In this document: one piece after another, positions 7,295-14,103 of the stretch
How the letters are laid out: every line of letters starts with the position of its first letter
Position numbering within the stretch: the stretch's first letter is position 1
NCBI GenBank assembly: GCA_048939595.1
Contig: JBHLPI010000040.1
Span: forward strand, 1 to 16,746
Origin: Hermodarchaeum sp048939595
Lineage (GTDB): Archaea; Asgardarchaeota; Hermodarchaeia; Hermodarchaeales; Hermodarchaeaceae
Length of the DNA stretch: 16,746 nt
Reading direction: 5' to 3'
Notes under the pieces: model-generated
What the model was told of the DNA's origin: nothing
The model's database searches: none
Seen by the model: only the letters and a program-made list of their open reading frames with translations
Made by a program: the position numbers and the translations under genes

Positions 7295-7349
7295 ACACCC
7301 AGTGGGGGCATTCATTGGAAGTTGAATGCCCCTTTGGATATCTGGGTGT
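7295..7349. terminator. Nested two-stem terminator between convergent genes
   Basis: The inner stem GGGGCATTCA/TGAATGCCCC (7305-7314 with 7323-7332, 8-base loop) sits inside an outer stem ACACCCAG/CTGGGTGT (7295-7302 with 7342-7349). It fills almost the whole 62-base gap between the converging genes ending at 7292 and 7355, so it probably terminates both transcripts. It lacks a strong U-tract on either side. Confidence 0.6.
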
Positions 7350-7354
7350 GGTGC

Positions 7355-7627
7355 CTAATCGCGGCCAATTATTCTAAGCTCAACCCCCCGTGCTGGCTTA
7401 GATGGCACGATTGTTATGGAATCTGGTGTGGGAACACCAAAATCCCTTGATAATGCGAGAATGAGGAGCTTGCACACTGCGGCGAGGTGTCGTGAACTTT
7501 CACGTTCAGAGAAACGATCAACGCAGAGACGGCGAACTTTGCTCTCGGATACCTGGAGTCCTTCTTCGGTGAAAGAAAAAGGGGATTCAGATCTTTGAGG
7601 TTCATGGGCGGGAGTTTCGTTCGTCAT
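7355..7627 (-). CDS. Small hypothetical protein
   Basis: 90 residues from the ATG at 7627, chosen because AGGATG lies about 5 bases upstream; another ATG at 7648 is in frame but has no such site. Not recognised. The N-terminal 25 residues are polar and probably disordered. A helical segment follows (KVRRLCVDRFSERESSRHLA, then AVCKLLILALSRDFG), and the tail is beta-like (DSITIVPSKPARGVELRII). There is no signal peptide or membrane helix, and it is likely cytoplasmic. It has its own TATA-like promoter and lies on the opposite strand between the two Lrp-like paralogues, so it may have arrived after or with the duplication. Confidence 0.65.
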   Translation of the reverse strand: MTNETPAHEPQRSESPFSFTEEGLQVSESKVRRLCVDRFSERESSRHLAAVCKLLILALSRDFGVPTPDSITIVPSKPARGVELRIIGRD

Positions 7628-7686
7628 TCGGCATCCTATTCTCATCATTCATTAGGCAACTGGAGAAAGAGGAGGGATAACGAGTC

Positions 7687-7696
7687 AATTTATACT
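7687..7696 (-). promoter_or_regulatory. TATA-like promoter of the small hypothetical gene
   Basis: The minus strand reads AGTATAAATT, centred about 65 bases before the ATG at 7627. Transcription would start near 7667, leaving a leader of about 40 bases. A second box (CTTATAAG, about 7727-7734) lies further upstream and reads on both strands. Confidence 0.45.
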
Positions 7697-7934
7697 CTTT
7701 CTCCAATACCGCCTTCATACCCGATGCTTATAAGGCGGAGAAATGAGCAATCAACGAACCTTATTTTGGAAATTACTAATGAAGCAGGTTAGAAACGATT
7801 GTGGGTAGCTTCTAAAGGAGTTTTTTTCGATTTGAAGCGTATTCTTGTCGATTTTGTAGTTGAAATTAAGAATCCCTATCAAAAGATGCGACCAGAGTAT
7901 CCGGTTTGAACCATTTTTTCTAATGAATCCCCAA

Positions 7935-7943
7935 ACTTTTATC
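7935..7943 (+). promoter_or_regulatory. TATA-like box of the second Lrp-like regulator
   Basis: ACTTTTATC is centred about 34 bases before the ATG at 7973. That gives an almost leaderless transcript, in keeping with the missing Shine-Dalgarno in front of that gene. Confidence 0.35.
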
Positions 7944-7972
7944 AGCACAAAGAAGAGAAGTGGCGAACTGGA

Positions 7973-9373
7973 ATGAATAGGTACAAAACAGTGCTTTTAG
8001 GATGGCGTCAACACATCCTTGAAGCAATTCAAGAGAAACAGACTCAGGAAAACCTGGTAACTCTCTTAAACCAATTGATTGTTTACCAATCTCGTGTTCG
8101 AAAACTATCAGTACCTAATCTAGAACCAAGTAACCCAGATGTATTTGATGGCGATTCTACTCCTATCTCACTCGAATTAGCTGCAGAAATTGATGCTCGT
8201 TTAAAGCGCCTTGCTAGTTATCGATTAGGAAAGGCTCAAAGAGTTATAGAACTCCTTTTGGCAGGACTAAAGATCGAACGACCCCCTTTATTCAACTCAC
8301 ACCAAATTAATCTCATTTCATTACTCTTTCAGAATCCCGAATTGGGTACAGTCAAACTAGCGAGGAAACTGCATATAAGTCCACGAACAGTGAATAAACA
8401 AAAAAGCGTGCTGTTCTCCCAATTTGGAATTCGGACTGCTGCGATCTTCGACCCACATCAACTCGATCTCACCCATCTTGCCGTTCGTTTTCGAACTCAC
8501 TCACCCCAGGCGTCTCAGGAGCTTGAAGAACGCGTGTTTCATGAATCTGCTTCGTCGGGGGCATTTCCTTTCTTTCAAGGAGTATCCTTTGATGTAAACC
8601 AACAAGACGGGTTTCTCTCCCTTTATTGCCCGAACCGAGTCAAGGCAAAAAAGCAGTTAGACCTGTTTATTGAAGAATTGAATGAGTCATTCTTCGAGGA
8701 ATTTGAGCACTTCACAATCCTAGGATTTTACACAAATTTGAACCTTGACAGTTATGACTATGTCTCAAAATCCTGGCAAATGATATCTGATTTACGGACA
8801 GAAGGCACACGGAGATTCCTTGAAGAGCATGGTCCCCAATTTCCCCCACCAAGGGGTTTTACATATCAAATCCAAAGATTCGAATTCGATCAAGCGGATT
8901 GGCTGCTCCTTCTCAGCATGTGCCAAGGATTCCTTGAAAGAAAAGAACGAAAGGCTCTGTTAGAAAGATATGGATTTCCATTAGCTGAAAAAACGGTATG
9001 GGCTCATGAAAACCGTCTTCGGAAAGCCCAAATCCTGTTCCCCTATTTGGCGTTTAGCCCATTATTCTTGACTGAAATTGTATGTGTTCCAATCAGATGT
9101 GAACGAGTAACATTTGACTTTCTTCACCAATTCAGTACTCAATTTGTAATGAGTCGCCTTCTCCCAACTAAAGAGGGTATGATCCTATTTATCGGAGTAC
9201 CCATGTGGGCCTCAAGTGTAACCAATCAACTCACGCACACTCTTCTCGATATGCCTGGCCTACAAGATGTGAAGATTCTCCGATTAAAACGTGATCTTCC
9301 CCTGATTCCTTCGCTTTGCACATACCAACTCTGGAATCCAGCGACTCATAGATGGAAAAATGCTGGTCGGTAA
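7973..9373 (+). CDS. Transcription regulator with two Lrp/AsnC-like halves (paralogue 2)
   Basis: 466 residues, ATG start. Same layout as the protein at 5877-7292: a helical N-terminal region (1-105); an HTH at ~109-150 (ISLLFQNPELGTVKLARKL, then HISPRTVNKQKSVL); a RAM-like block at ~165-260 (FFQGVSFDVNQQDGFLSLY against FFLTSLVFDVTFRNGFLAF in paralogue 1); a second HTH-like region at ~305-350 and a second RAM-like block at ~355-445. Both end in a short Trp-containing tail (YQLWNPATHRWKN here, YQRWNEKRQFWEF there). Recognition-helix residues differ, so the two probably bind different operators. Likely a cytoplasmic one-component regulator; target genes are unknown. A weak TATA-like box precedes it, and no terminator is visible before the convergent gene ending at 9434. 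Confidence 0.7.
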   Translation: MNRYKTVLLGWRQHILEAIQEKQTQENLVTLLNQLIVYQSRVRKLSVPNLEPSNPDVFDGDSTPISLELAAEIDARLKRLASYRLGKAQRVIELLLAGLKIERPPLFNSHQINLISLLFQNPELGTVKLARKLHISPRTVNKQKSVLFSQFGIRTAAIFDPHQLDLTHLAVRFRTHSPQASQELEERVFHESASSGAFPFFQGVSFDVNQQDGFLSLYCPNRVKAKKQLDLFIEELNESFFEEFEHFTILGFYTNLNLDSYDYVSKSWQMISDLRTEGTRRFLEEHGPQFPPPRGFTYQIQRFEFDQADWLLLLSMCQGFLERKERKALLERYGFPLAEKTVWAHENRLRKAQILFPYLAFSPLFLTEIVCVPIRCERVTFDFLHQFSTQFVMSRLLPTKEGMILFIGVPMWASSVTNQLTHTLLDMPGLQDVKILRLKRDLPLIPSLCTYQLWNPATHRWKNAGR

Positions 9374-9433
9374 TTTCTTACAGCGCACTCAAAGGCTTTA
9401 GTCATGGAATTAAAAACTCCCAAGCGACCAATT

Positions 9434-9727
9434 TCACGAAAACCAAATCGTTAGGATATTGAAGACGACCCCCACTATGATTGGAAGTCTGTCATAATAA
9501 CCAAGGTATGATCGGAGCCTGGCAAGATTGACTAGTAAGAGTATTATGGCAAAGATAATGTTGAGCCAGCCAATCACTGGATTGGGTAGCACCAACGATA
9601 GAAAGAGCATGAAGATAGGAACAAGCATGAGTAAGGCTGCAGCGAACCAGGTGTGCTTTGTTGCTTTTTCGCCAGCCATTTCACCTGGTACAAAATTACC
9701 ATTAAAGATACGCAACACATCACCCAA
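9434..9727 (-). CDS. Small three-TM membrane protein, DUF6326-like, perhaps N-terminally short
   Basis: 97 residues from a TTG at 9727; GTG 9718, TTG 9715 or an internal ATG are alternatives. Three hydrophobic helices: residues ~27-48 (WFAAALLMLVPIFMLFLSLV), ~50-72 (VIGWLNIIFAIILLLVNLA) and ~80-97 (PIIVGVVFNILTIWFS). The PGEMAG lead-in and the 'P-I-x-M-x-x-L-S-x-x-L...W-x-N-I-I' pattern recall, from memory, DUF6326-type proteins, which usually have one more N-terminal helix. Here that helix is missing: a stop codon lies directly upstream in frame, and the neighbouring frame does not encode a clear helix. The gene may be shortened or a compact variant. A TATA-like box at 9748-9757 (minus strand ACATAAATTT) would start transcription at the TTG, implying a leaderless message. 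Function unknown. Confidence 0.6.
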   Translation of the reverse strand: MGDVLRIFNGNFVPGEMAGEKATKHTWFAAALLMLVPIFMLFLSLVLPNPVIGWLNIIFAIILLLVNLARLRSYLGYYDRLPIIVGVVFNILTIWFS

Positions 9728-10189
9728 TAGTTAGGTGAACATAAGGCAAATTTATGTTGCTGAAAGAATTATTTGTAGATCTTCTATTCTTAAATCACCA
9801 AGATCGTTCTAAGTGTGGTTCGGTCCTGTACAATTACCGTGCTTTGTAACATTAAGTCCTAAGCAAAAATTAATTGGTGGCACAAAAAAAGCACCACCCG
9901 ATAGCGGGATGGGGCGTCCTAGAACGAGGACATAAAGGAGGAGAGGGGGAGAGGGGAATGAAAGACACAGGGAAGGAGACCCCATCCTGTCGCCGTTGTG
10001 ATGTCGTTTTACCTCGTTTGGTATCTTGTGGTTGGAGAACTGTGTTCCTTGTTGAGGTGGAGGGATTGGAAAGGGTGCTTTCTTGAAGTGAAAGCGTTGG
10101 TGTTGTGCTCTATTCCACCTCGGGAACTCCCGTTATCCACCTTGGTATAGGTGACACTGAATTTAAAACGTTTCCTTTTACTCTTGAAG
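9728..10189. other. Intergenic region with small hairpins and a polypurine tract
   Basis: No strong gene. Just upstream of 9727 is the minus-strand TATA-like box of the three-TM gene. Small stems occur at 9896-9910 (CCCG-ATAG-CGGG) and 9916-9932 (GTCCT/AGGAC). Bases ~9934-9980 are almost entirely purine on the plus strand (GGAGGAGAGGGGGAGAGGGG). A short ORF follows this tract. Confidence 0.4.
9958..10086 (+). CDS. Possible 42-residue CxxC peptide
   Basis: An ATG directly after a GA-rich, Shine-Dalgarno-like tract opens a 42-codon frame with a CRRC pair and a third cysteine (SCRRCDVVLPRLVSCGW). The strong upstream purine run favours translation, but the same run could be a chance composition feature. 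There is no recognised family, no clear promoter, and it is shorter than most confident calls. It may be a microprotein or noise. Confidence 0.2.
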   Translation: MKDTGKETPSCRRCDVVLPRLVSCGWRTVFLVEVEGLERVLS

Positions 10190-10223
10190 TTTTTTTCGGA
10201 AATCGAATTAGATTCGGAAAAAA
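10190..10223. terminator. Bidirectional hairpin terminator after the alkaline phosphatase
   Basis: CGAAT-TAG-ATTCG (10204-10216) is flanked by T7 (10190-10196) on the left and A6 (10218-10223) on the right, so each strand ends in a U-tract; TTTTTTC and GAAAAAA can also pair. It lies about 20 bases past the stop of the minus-strand phosphatase gene. Confidence 0.6.
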
Positions 10224-10243
10224 TGGCATTCCCTACTTGGTTT

Positions 10244-12010
10244 TCAGGTGGGACGAGTCTTTCTGCGAACTAGGAGGACAATGGAGCAAGTTAGGGTTAA
10301 GCCAATGATGATTGCTGCGAAGGGAAAACCAGGGATGGCAGGTGGTGGCACTGTTGATTCTTGAAAGGTGACACGAAAGATTACAGAGGCGGCATTACCA
10401 TAAGGATCGACAGCTGTAACGTTCACGCCGTAGGTAATCCCGGTGACACCAGTTGTACTTTCAAGAAGACCCGAGCTGGATATTTGAAAATTCGTAGTGT
10501 CGTTAACTAGCCATTGGTCGATTCCAGATCGATCTGTTACATTGAGCTGAAGAATGAGATCAGTTCCGTATTCAAGAATTTGGTCCGAAGGAGTGTTCAC
10601 CCATGTGGGAGCTGTTGTATCCCGTATTTGGATTTGGAAGCTGGTTGAGATTGTGAAACCGCTAGTATCATTGACATTGACTTGGATTCCATAGTCTCCA
10701 ACCATTAATGGAGTAGTGTTCTGGATGAGCCCTGTGTTGTCAATGGAAAAGTGGATGGTGTCATTGATCCACCAATTATCAATGGGATTTATTGAAAAAG
10801 TGCTGAGCTGGTTAGCAAAGGCATCTCCGAATTCAACTTGTTGGTTTGATGGCAAATAGGTCCATTCAAGGGGCAAGTGTCCGGGGACAAGATCAAACGC
10901 TTCAAAGAGGTACCGACCCACATCGGTGAGATGGTTAAAGGTTGGAAAGATAGTAGAGGTGTTATGATAGACAAGGAGCGGAACAGGTGTGGCGGTGTGA
11001 TATGTATTGGTGAATTGATAGTCTAACACGGGATTGGTCATGTTAACCCAAAGACCGCCAGTTTCATGGTCTGCGGTCACAATGAGAAGGGTACCTGCAT
11101 GAGTTTGCGCGTAATCATAGGCAACTTGAACGGCTTCATCAAAAGCAATAGTTTCACCAATTGTCCGATTAATATTCCAATCGTGGCAAGCATGGTCAAT
11201 GCGTCCGCCTTCCACCATCAGGAAAAATCCATCAGTTTCTCGATCAAGGATTTGAAGTGAAGCATTAGTCATTTCTGCAATGTGGGGTTCAAGGAGGGGA
11301 TCGCGATCATATTCGTAATTCATTGAGCCATCAGCGAAAAGACCGAGTAAGTGATCATCGCTAATACTGGAAAGCATATCATTACGATTCTCAACAATTG
11401 TATAACCAAGACTTGTTGCAGTTGCAAGGTGATAACTAAAGAATGACATACCCCCACCCAAGAGAACTTCAATGCCTTTGGAGATCTGCTGTCCTGCAAT
11501 CGTTTCTTGATCAGCCCGATGGGGGACATGGGCGGCAAAAGGTCCACCAGTTCCATGAGAAATAGGTGTAGTGGTCACGATGCCAGTTGCCTTTCCTAAA
11601 GCTTCTGCAGCCTCAATGATAGTGGTTAGGATTTCACCCCCCGGAAGCATGGACACCATGTTATTATTGGTACGGTTCCCAGTTGCCAGAGCTGTCGCAG
11701 CCGCTGCTGAATCAGTCACTGCACTATCGAGAGAATAGGTTGCGATATCGCCTAAATGGGTTAATTCATCCATGGTGAGGTTGATAGTTGGGCCAAGCCA
11801 CTTCTTAGTCGCATTAATTTGTGCCCAACTCATTCCATCCCCAATCATGAGAATAATATTATCAAAAGGAGCAGCAGGAGGGGGAATCGCTTGATCCTCT
11901 GATGTATCGATTACTAGAATTGGATCCATGATCATGGAAATCCAAGGAGTAAGTAAGAGAGGGAAGAGAAGGAAAGTAAAGGTAAAGAAGTGGAGTTTTC
12001 TCAATTGCAT
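10244..12010 (-). CDS. phoA-like: Secreted, membrane-anchored alkaline phosphatase with cadherin-like repeats
   Basis: 588 residues. The start ATG at 12010 has GAGG just upstream. An N-terminal signal/anchor covers residues 7-27. The alkaline phosphatase domain (~48-370) keeps its catalytic set: metal Asp58 in IGDGM, nucleophile Ser101 in VTDSAAAATALATG, His152/Thr154 in SHGTGGPFAAHV, Glu267, Asp272 and His276 in MVEGGRIDHACH, Asp314-His315 in TADHETGG, and His338 in HTATPVPL. Two cadherin-like beta repeats follow (~393-474 and ~475-555), each with a 'WxxNDTxxFxIxxxGL' core and a 'Y...V.V.D..G' end. The tail is IPGFP (559-563), a membrane helix to ~581 and RRKTRPT. The enzyme would hydrolyse phosphomonoesters outside the cell while anchored at the C-terminus, scavenging phosphate. 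The repeat-plus-IPGFP layout is typical of Asgard surface proteins as I know them. A minus-strand TATA box is at 12041-12052. Confidence 0.93.
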   Translation of the reverse strand: MQLRKLHFFTFTFLLFPLLLTPWISMIMDPILVIDTSEDQAIPPPAAPFDNIILMIGDGMSWAQINATKKWLGPTINLTMDELTHLGDIATYSLDSAVTDSAAAATALATGNRTNNNMVSMLPGGEILTTIIEAAEALGKATGIVTTTPISHGTGGPFAAHVPHRADQETIAGQQISKGIEVLLGGGMSFFSYHLATATSLGYTIVENRNDMLSSISDDHLLGLFADGSMNYEYDRDPLLEPHIAEMTNASLQILDRETDGFFLMVEGGRIDHACHDWNINRTIGETIAFDEAVQVAYDYAQTHAGTLLIVTADHETGGLWVNMTNPVLDYQFTNTYHTATPVPLLVYHNTSTIFPTFNHLTDVGRYLFEAFDLVPGHLPLEWTYLPSNQQVEFGDAFANQLSTFSINPIDNWWINDTIHFSIDNTGLIQNTTPLMVGDYGIQVNVNDTSGFTISTSFQIQIRDTTAPTWVNTPSDQILEYGTDLILQLNVTDRSGIDQWLVNDTTNFQISSSGLLESTTGVTGITYGVNVTAVDPYGNAASVIFRVTFQESTVPPPAIPGFPFAAIIIGLTLTCSIVLLVRRKTRPT

Positions 12011-12040
12011 ACCGCCTCAGAGGGGTAATTTCAGCTTCAA

Positions 12041-12052
12041 TTAATTATAAGT
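12041..12052 (-). promoter_or_regulatory. TATA-like promoter of the alkaline phosphatase
   Basis: The minus strand reads ACTTATAATTAA, centred about 36 bases before the ATG at 12010. Transcription start near 12021 leaves a leader of about 10 bases holding the GAGG motif. Confidence 0.45.
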
Positions 12053-12110
12053 CATTCGAAACGAGTAAAAAGAATCTAACTTCTGATGAATGGGTATTGA
12101 ATACCGAGGG

Positions 12111-12119
12111 ATTTTTTAA
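12111..12119 (+). promoter_or_regulatory. TATA-like box and Shine-Dalgarno of the seven-TM gene
   Basis: ATTTTTTAA is centred about 42 bases before ATG 12158, and GGAGGG (12142-12147) lies 10 bases before it. The decayed relative at 13010 keeps the same arrangement: TTTTTATA about 43 bases before its ATG, and GGAGGG in between. This shared spacing supports both the promoter and the ATG 12158 start. Confidence 0.5.
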
Positions 12120-12157
12120 GATTGAAAATAGAAGGTGGTGTGGAGGGTTCTCTTGGA

Positions 12158-12877
12158 ATGTTAACAATTGCTGAAACCCCCCTACATTTCGGATTACTGG
12201 CGTTGCTTAGTGCACTCTCTTTAATACTGGTATTAATGGGCATTTATGCCTTCGTGAAAAGTGAAAAGAAAGATCGACAAGGATTCTCATTCTTCCTAGC
12301 AGGATTTTTTGCATTTTTCACCTTTCTAATTCTAACCATGATGATCTACAATCTTCCGGCAGTCTCCACCGCTGAACAGCTTCTCCCGTACTATCTTGGT
12401 GCTTGGATGGCCGTGTCAATGTTCGGATTCTTCATTATTTTTCACCAATTTGATTCGAAAATTTACAACGAACAACGATGGCTGATGTACCTTCCCTTCA
12501 TTGGAACACTTTCTTTTCTTGTGATCCTTTGGATAATCACAACGCCTACTTCAGTGATTCTTGTCTCAGATGGTGTGATGACCTGGCTCTCGATGCCCCC
12601 AATAGTCATGGGTTACGGTGGTGTTCTCGCGCTCTTCTACTTCGTCCTCGTTCCCTTCTATACGGTCTACAAAGTGAATCAAGTGCCTGAAAATCCATTC
12701 AAGACATGGAATTGGCTAGCGCTGGTAGGTTTAATCCTTTGGTTCATCGCAGCCATGATGATGGTCCTGGTCCTGTATCTAGCAGCCTATATGCTCATGG
12801 CCCTAACGCTTGCGGCCATTGCAATAATCATCGAATTAATCGCATGGATTGGAATCTTTCGCGTTTCGACTTCATAG
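12158..12877 (+). CDS. Seven-transmembrane protein of unknown function
   Basis: 239 residues from the ATG at 12158; the frame is open back to a TTG at 12122, but the conserved TATA/GGAGGG spacing shared with the relative at 13010 favours 12158. Seven hydrophobic helices lie at about 9-33, 43-66, 75-98, 109-128, 148-172, 184-206 and 208-234. Charged loops after helices 1, 3 and 5 (KSEKKDRQ, DSKIYNEQRW, YKVNQVPENPFK) put those loops inside, so the N-terminus faces out and the C-terminus in. It has no retinal-type lysine pattern or enzyme motif that I recognise. It is the only intact copy of a local family with decayed relatives at 13010-13312 and 15315-15812; conserved between copies are LVPFxxxY and KTWxWxxLxxxILWFxAxMxM. 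It is divergent from the alkaline phosphatase and ends at a strong terminator. Confidence 0.75.
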   Translation: MLTIAETPLHFGLLALLSALSLILVLMGIYAFVKSEKKDRQGFSFFLAGFFAFFTFLILTMMIYNLPAVSTAEQLLPYYLGAWMAVSMFGFFIIFHQFDSKIYNEQRWLMYLPFIGTLSFLVILWIITTPTSVILVSDGVMTWLSMPPIVMGYGGVLALFYFVLVPFYTVYKVNQVPENPFKTWNWLALVGLILWFIAAMMMVLVLYLAAYMLMALTLAAIAIIIELIAWIGIFRVSTS

Positions 12878-12900
12878 CCGAATTTGTAACCGACTAAGAA

Positions 12901-12947
12901 GCCCGATAAGCCTTCATTCAAGGTTTACGGGCATTCCTCTTTTTTTT
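12901..12947 (+). terminator. Strong hairpin terminator of the seven-TM gene
   Basis: A long stem with one bulged A (GCCCG-A-TAAGCCTT / AAGGTTTACGGGC, loop CATTC; 12901-12932) is followed by T8 (12940-12947). It begins 23 bases past the stop codon. Confidence 0.85.
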
Positions 12948-13009
12948 ATGAAAAAATGAGTGTTTTTATAGCAAATGTCAAAAAGGAAACTCTGGAGGGT
13001 TACTCTGGA

Positions 13010-13312
13010 ATGCTCTATATTACTTAAGCACCCATCAAATTTGGGTTAGCTGCTGCTGTTTGTATCATAGCCGTAATCGGCATTCTACTGTCGTTGTGGA
13101 AGGTAATGAGGTCTCAAGGCTTTTATCGGAGCATGCGGATTTTCCTTGTGCTATCTCTAATCTGTTTGTTCATCGGATTCCTGTTCAATGCACTGTCATT
13201 CTATAATCTTCCAGCCGCAGCAGCGGTTGAGTAAATGCGGCTGTATAATCAGCCAATTTATGTGTTCTTCCTGCTGATACTGAGAGAATGTTTCACACCC
13301 TACTTTAGCTGA
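13010..13312 (+). pseudogene. Decayed N-terminal part of a seven-TM paralogue
   Basis: A single frame from ATG 13010 to TGA 13310 aligns with residues 1-~100 of the protein at 12158-12877 (for example NALSFYNLPAAAAVE against TMMIYNLPAVSTAEQ). It is broken by TAA at 13025 (replacing the Glu codon of IAETPLHFG) and TAA at 13232 (at the Gln of AEQ). There are no frameshifts, so inactivation looks recent. The promoter box (about 12963-12970) and GGAGGG Shine-Dalgarno (12994-12999) are still recognisable. Three hydrophobic helices can be read. The rest of the gene is missing after 13312, although a C-terminal part of the same family occurs at 15315-15812. Confidence 0.75.
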
Positions 13313-13353
13313 GCGATGCCCACAAAAGAAAACAGCCAAGATTAGTATAAGCT

Positions 13354-13497
13354 TTGTCGGGGGTTTTCTTTACCGAAGTTCAGGTGATAAAAGATGCAGC
13401 AACCTGCAAGGGACTCCCCACACATCCTGTGACCTGGGACATCATTTTGCGTCAATCGGGAAAACTGTATGCAGTTCCACCCTTCGAGTTGATATAA
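13354..13497 (+). other. Short protein-like ORF, possibly a gene remnant
   Basis: From a TTG at 13354 a 47-codon frame runs to TAA 13495 and contains VTWDIILRQSGKLYAVPPF, which looks like the end of a real protein rather than random translation. No Shine-Dalgarno or promoter is clear. It may be the surviving C-terminus of a gene lost when the neighbouring peptidase cassette arrived, or a microprotein. Confidence 0.25.
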
Positions 13498-13667
13498 ATA
13501 GCTACAATAAAGTCTTGAGGCAGTAAACTAGCTAATCTTAACTTGTCTAAGTCTTTAAACTTAAAACTCTAGCTTAGAGAGAGCATACAGCATATAGTAT
13601 TATTGTTATAGTACAGCTATTATAGCTTCAGCAGGAAAAAAGAAGAAGTGAGCCTTTCGAGGAAGAC
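13498..13667. other. AT-rich spacer at the 3' edge of the peptidase cassette
   Basis: Unusually AT-rich for the window, with no gene. It ends in a weak hairpin for the minus-strand cassette: GTGAG (13648-13652) pairs with CTCAC (13667-13671, overlapping the stop codon), followed on the minus strand by a TTCTTCTTTTTT tract. Confidence 0.35.
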
Positions 13668-14102
13668 TCACGTTCTTAATGAAGGGGAGGTAGCTCCCTT
13701 GCTTTGCTTGTATGCTGTTAGAAAATTGAATAGCGGAATCGCTACCAAAAAGGCTATACCAATACCGGCAAACGTAAGCCAAGGACTGTAGACTAATAGA
13801 CTTAGGTCAGTTATCGGAATAAACACTGACCAAAGAACTCCACCTAAAACTTGTGCCAAAAGTGTAACACCTAACCAGAAGAATATGGACCATATACCTT
13901 TACTATCAGTTGTGAAAAGACTGGCAAGAAATCCAAAGACGGCGATAGCTGTTAAAACCGTTAAAATCCGCAAATCCGGGAAAGGTATCACTAGAAATAT
14001 ACAAATCACATTGATTGCAATTACTATCGCAAGACCCATTGTTAGCCCAAGGACAATTTGCTTTCTAAATGGCTTCATTAAAGTCGTATCCATTCTTAAC
14101 AC
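13668..14102 (-). CDS. Four-TM membrane protein paired with the clan CD peptidase
   Basis: 144 residues from GTG 14102, which lies one base after the stop codon of the upstream peptidase gene; ATG 14093 is an alternative. Translation is probably coupled to the peptidase gene. Four hydrophobic helices: residues ~14-40 (IVLGLTMGLAIVIAINVICI), ~44-65 (ILTVLTAIAVFGFLASLF), ~68-93 (IWSIFFWLGVTLLAQVLGG) and ~105-130 (WLTFAGIGIAFLVAIPLFNF). The N-terminus is basic and the C-terminus polar and basic, consistent with both ends inside. Family not recognised. The tight arrangement suggests it works with the peptidase, for example as membrane partner, inhibitor or substrate (inference). Confidence 0.7.
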   Translation of the reverse strand: MLRMDTTLMKPFRKQIVLGLTMGLAIVIAINVICIFLVIPFPDLRILTVLTAIAVFGFLASLFTTDSKGIWSIFFWLGVTLLAQVLGGVLWSVFIPITDLSLLVYSPWLTFAGIGIAFLVAIPLFNFLTAYKQSKGATSPSLRT

Positions 14103-14103
14103 A

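Noticed and set aside
10105..10308. 67-codon plus-strand frame overlapping the end of the phosphatase gene
   Set aside because: It runs through the terminator hairpin and into the antisense of a certain gene; no upstream promoter or Shine-Dalgarno.
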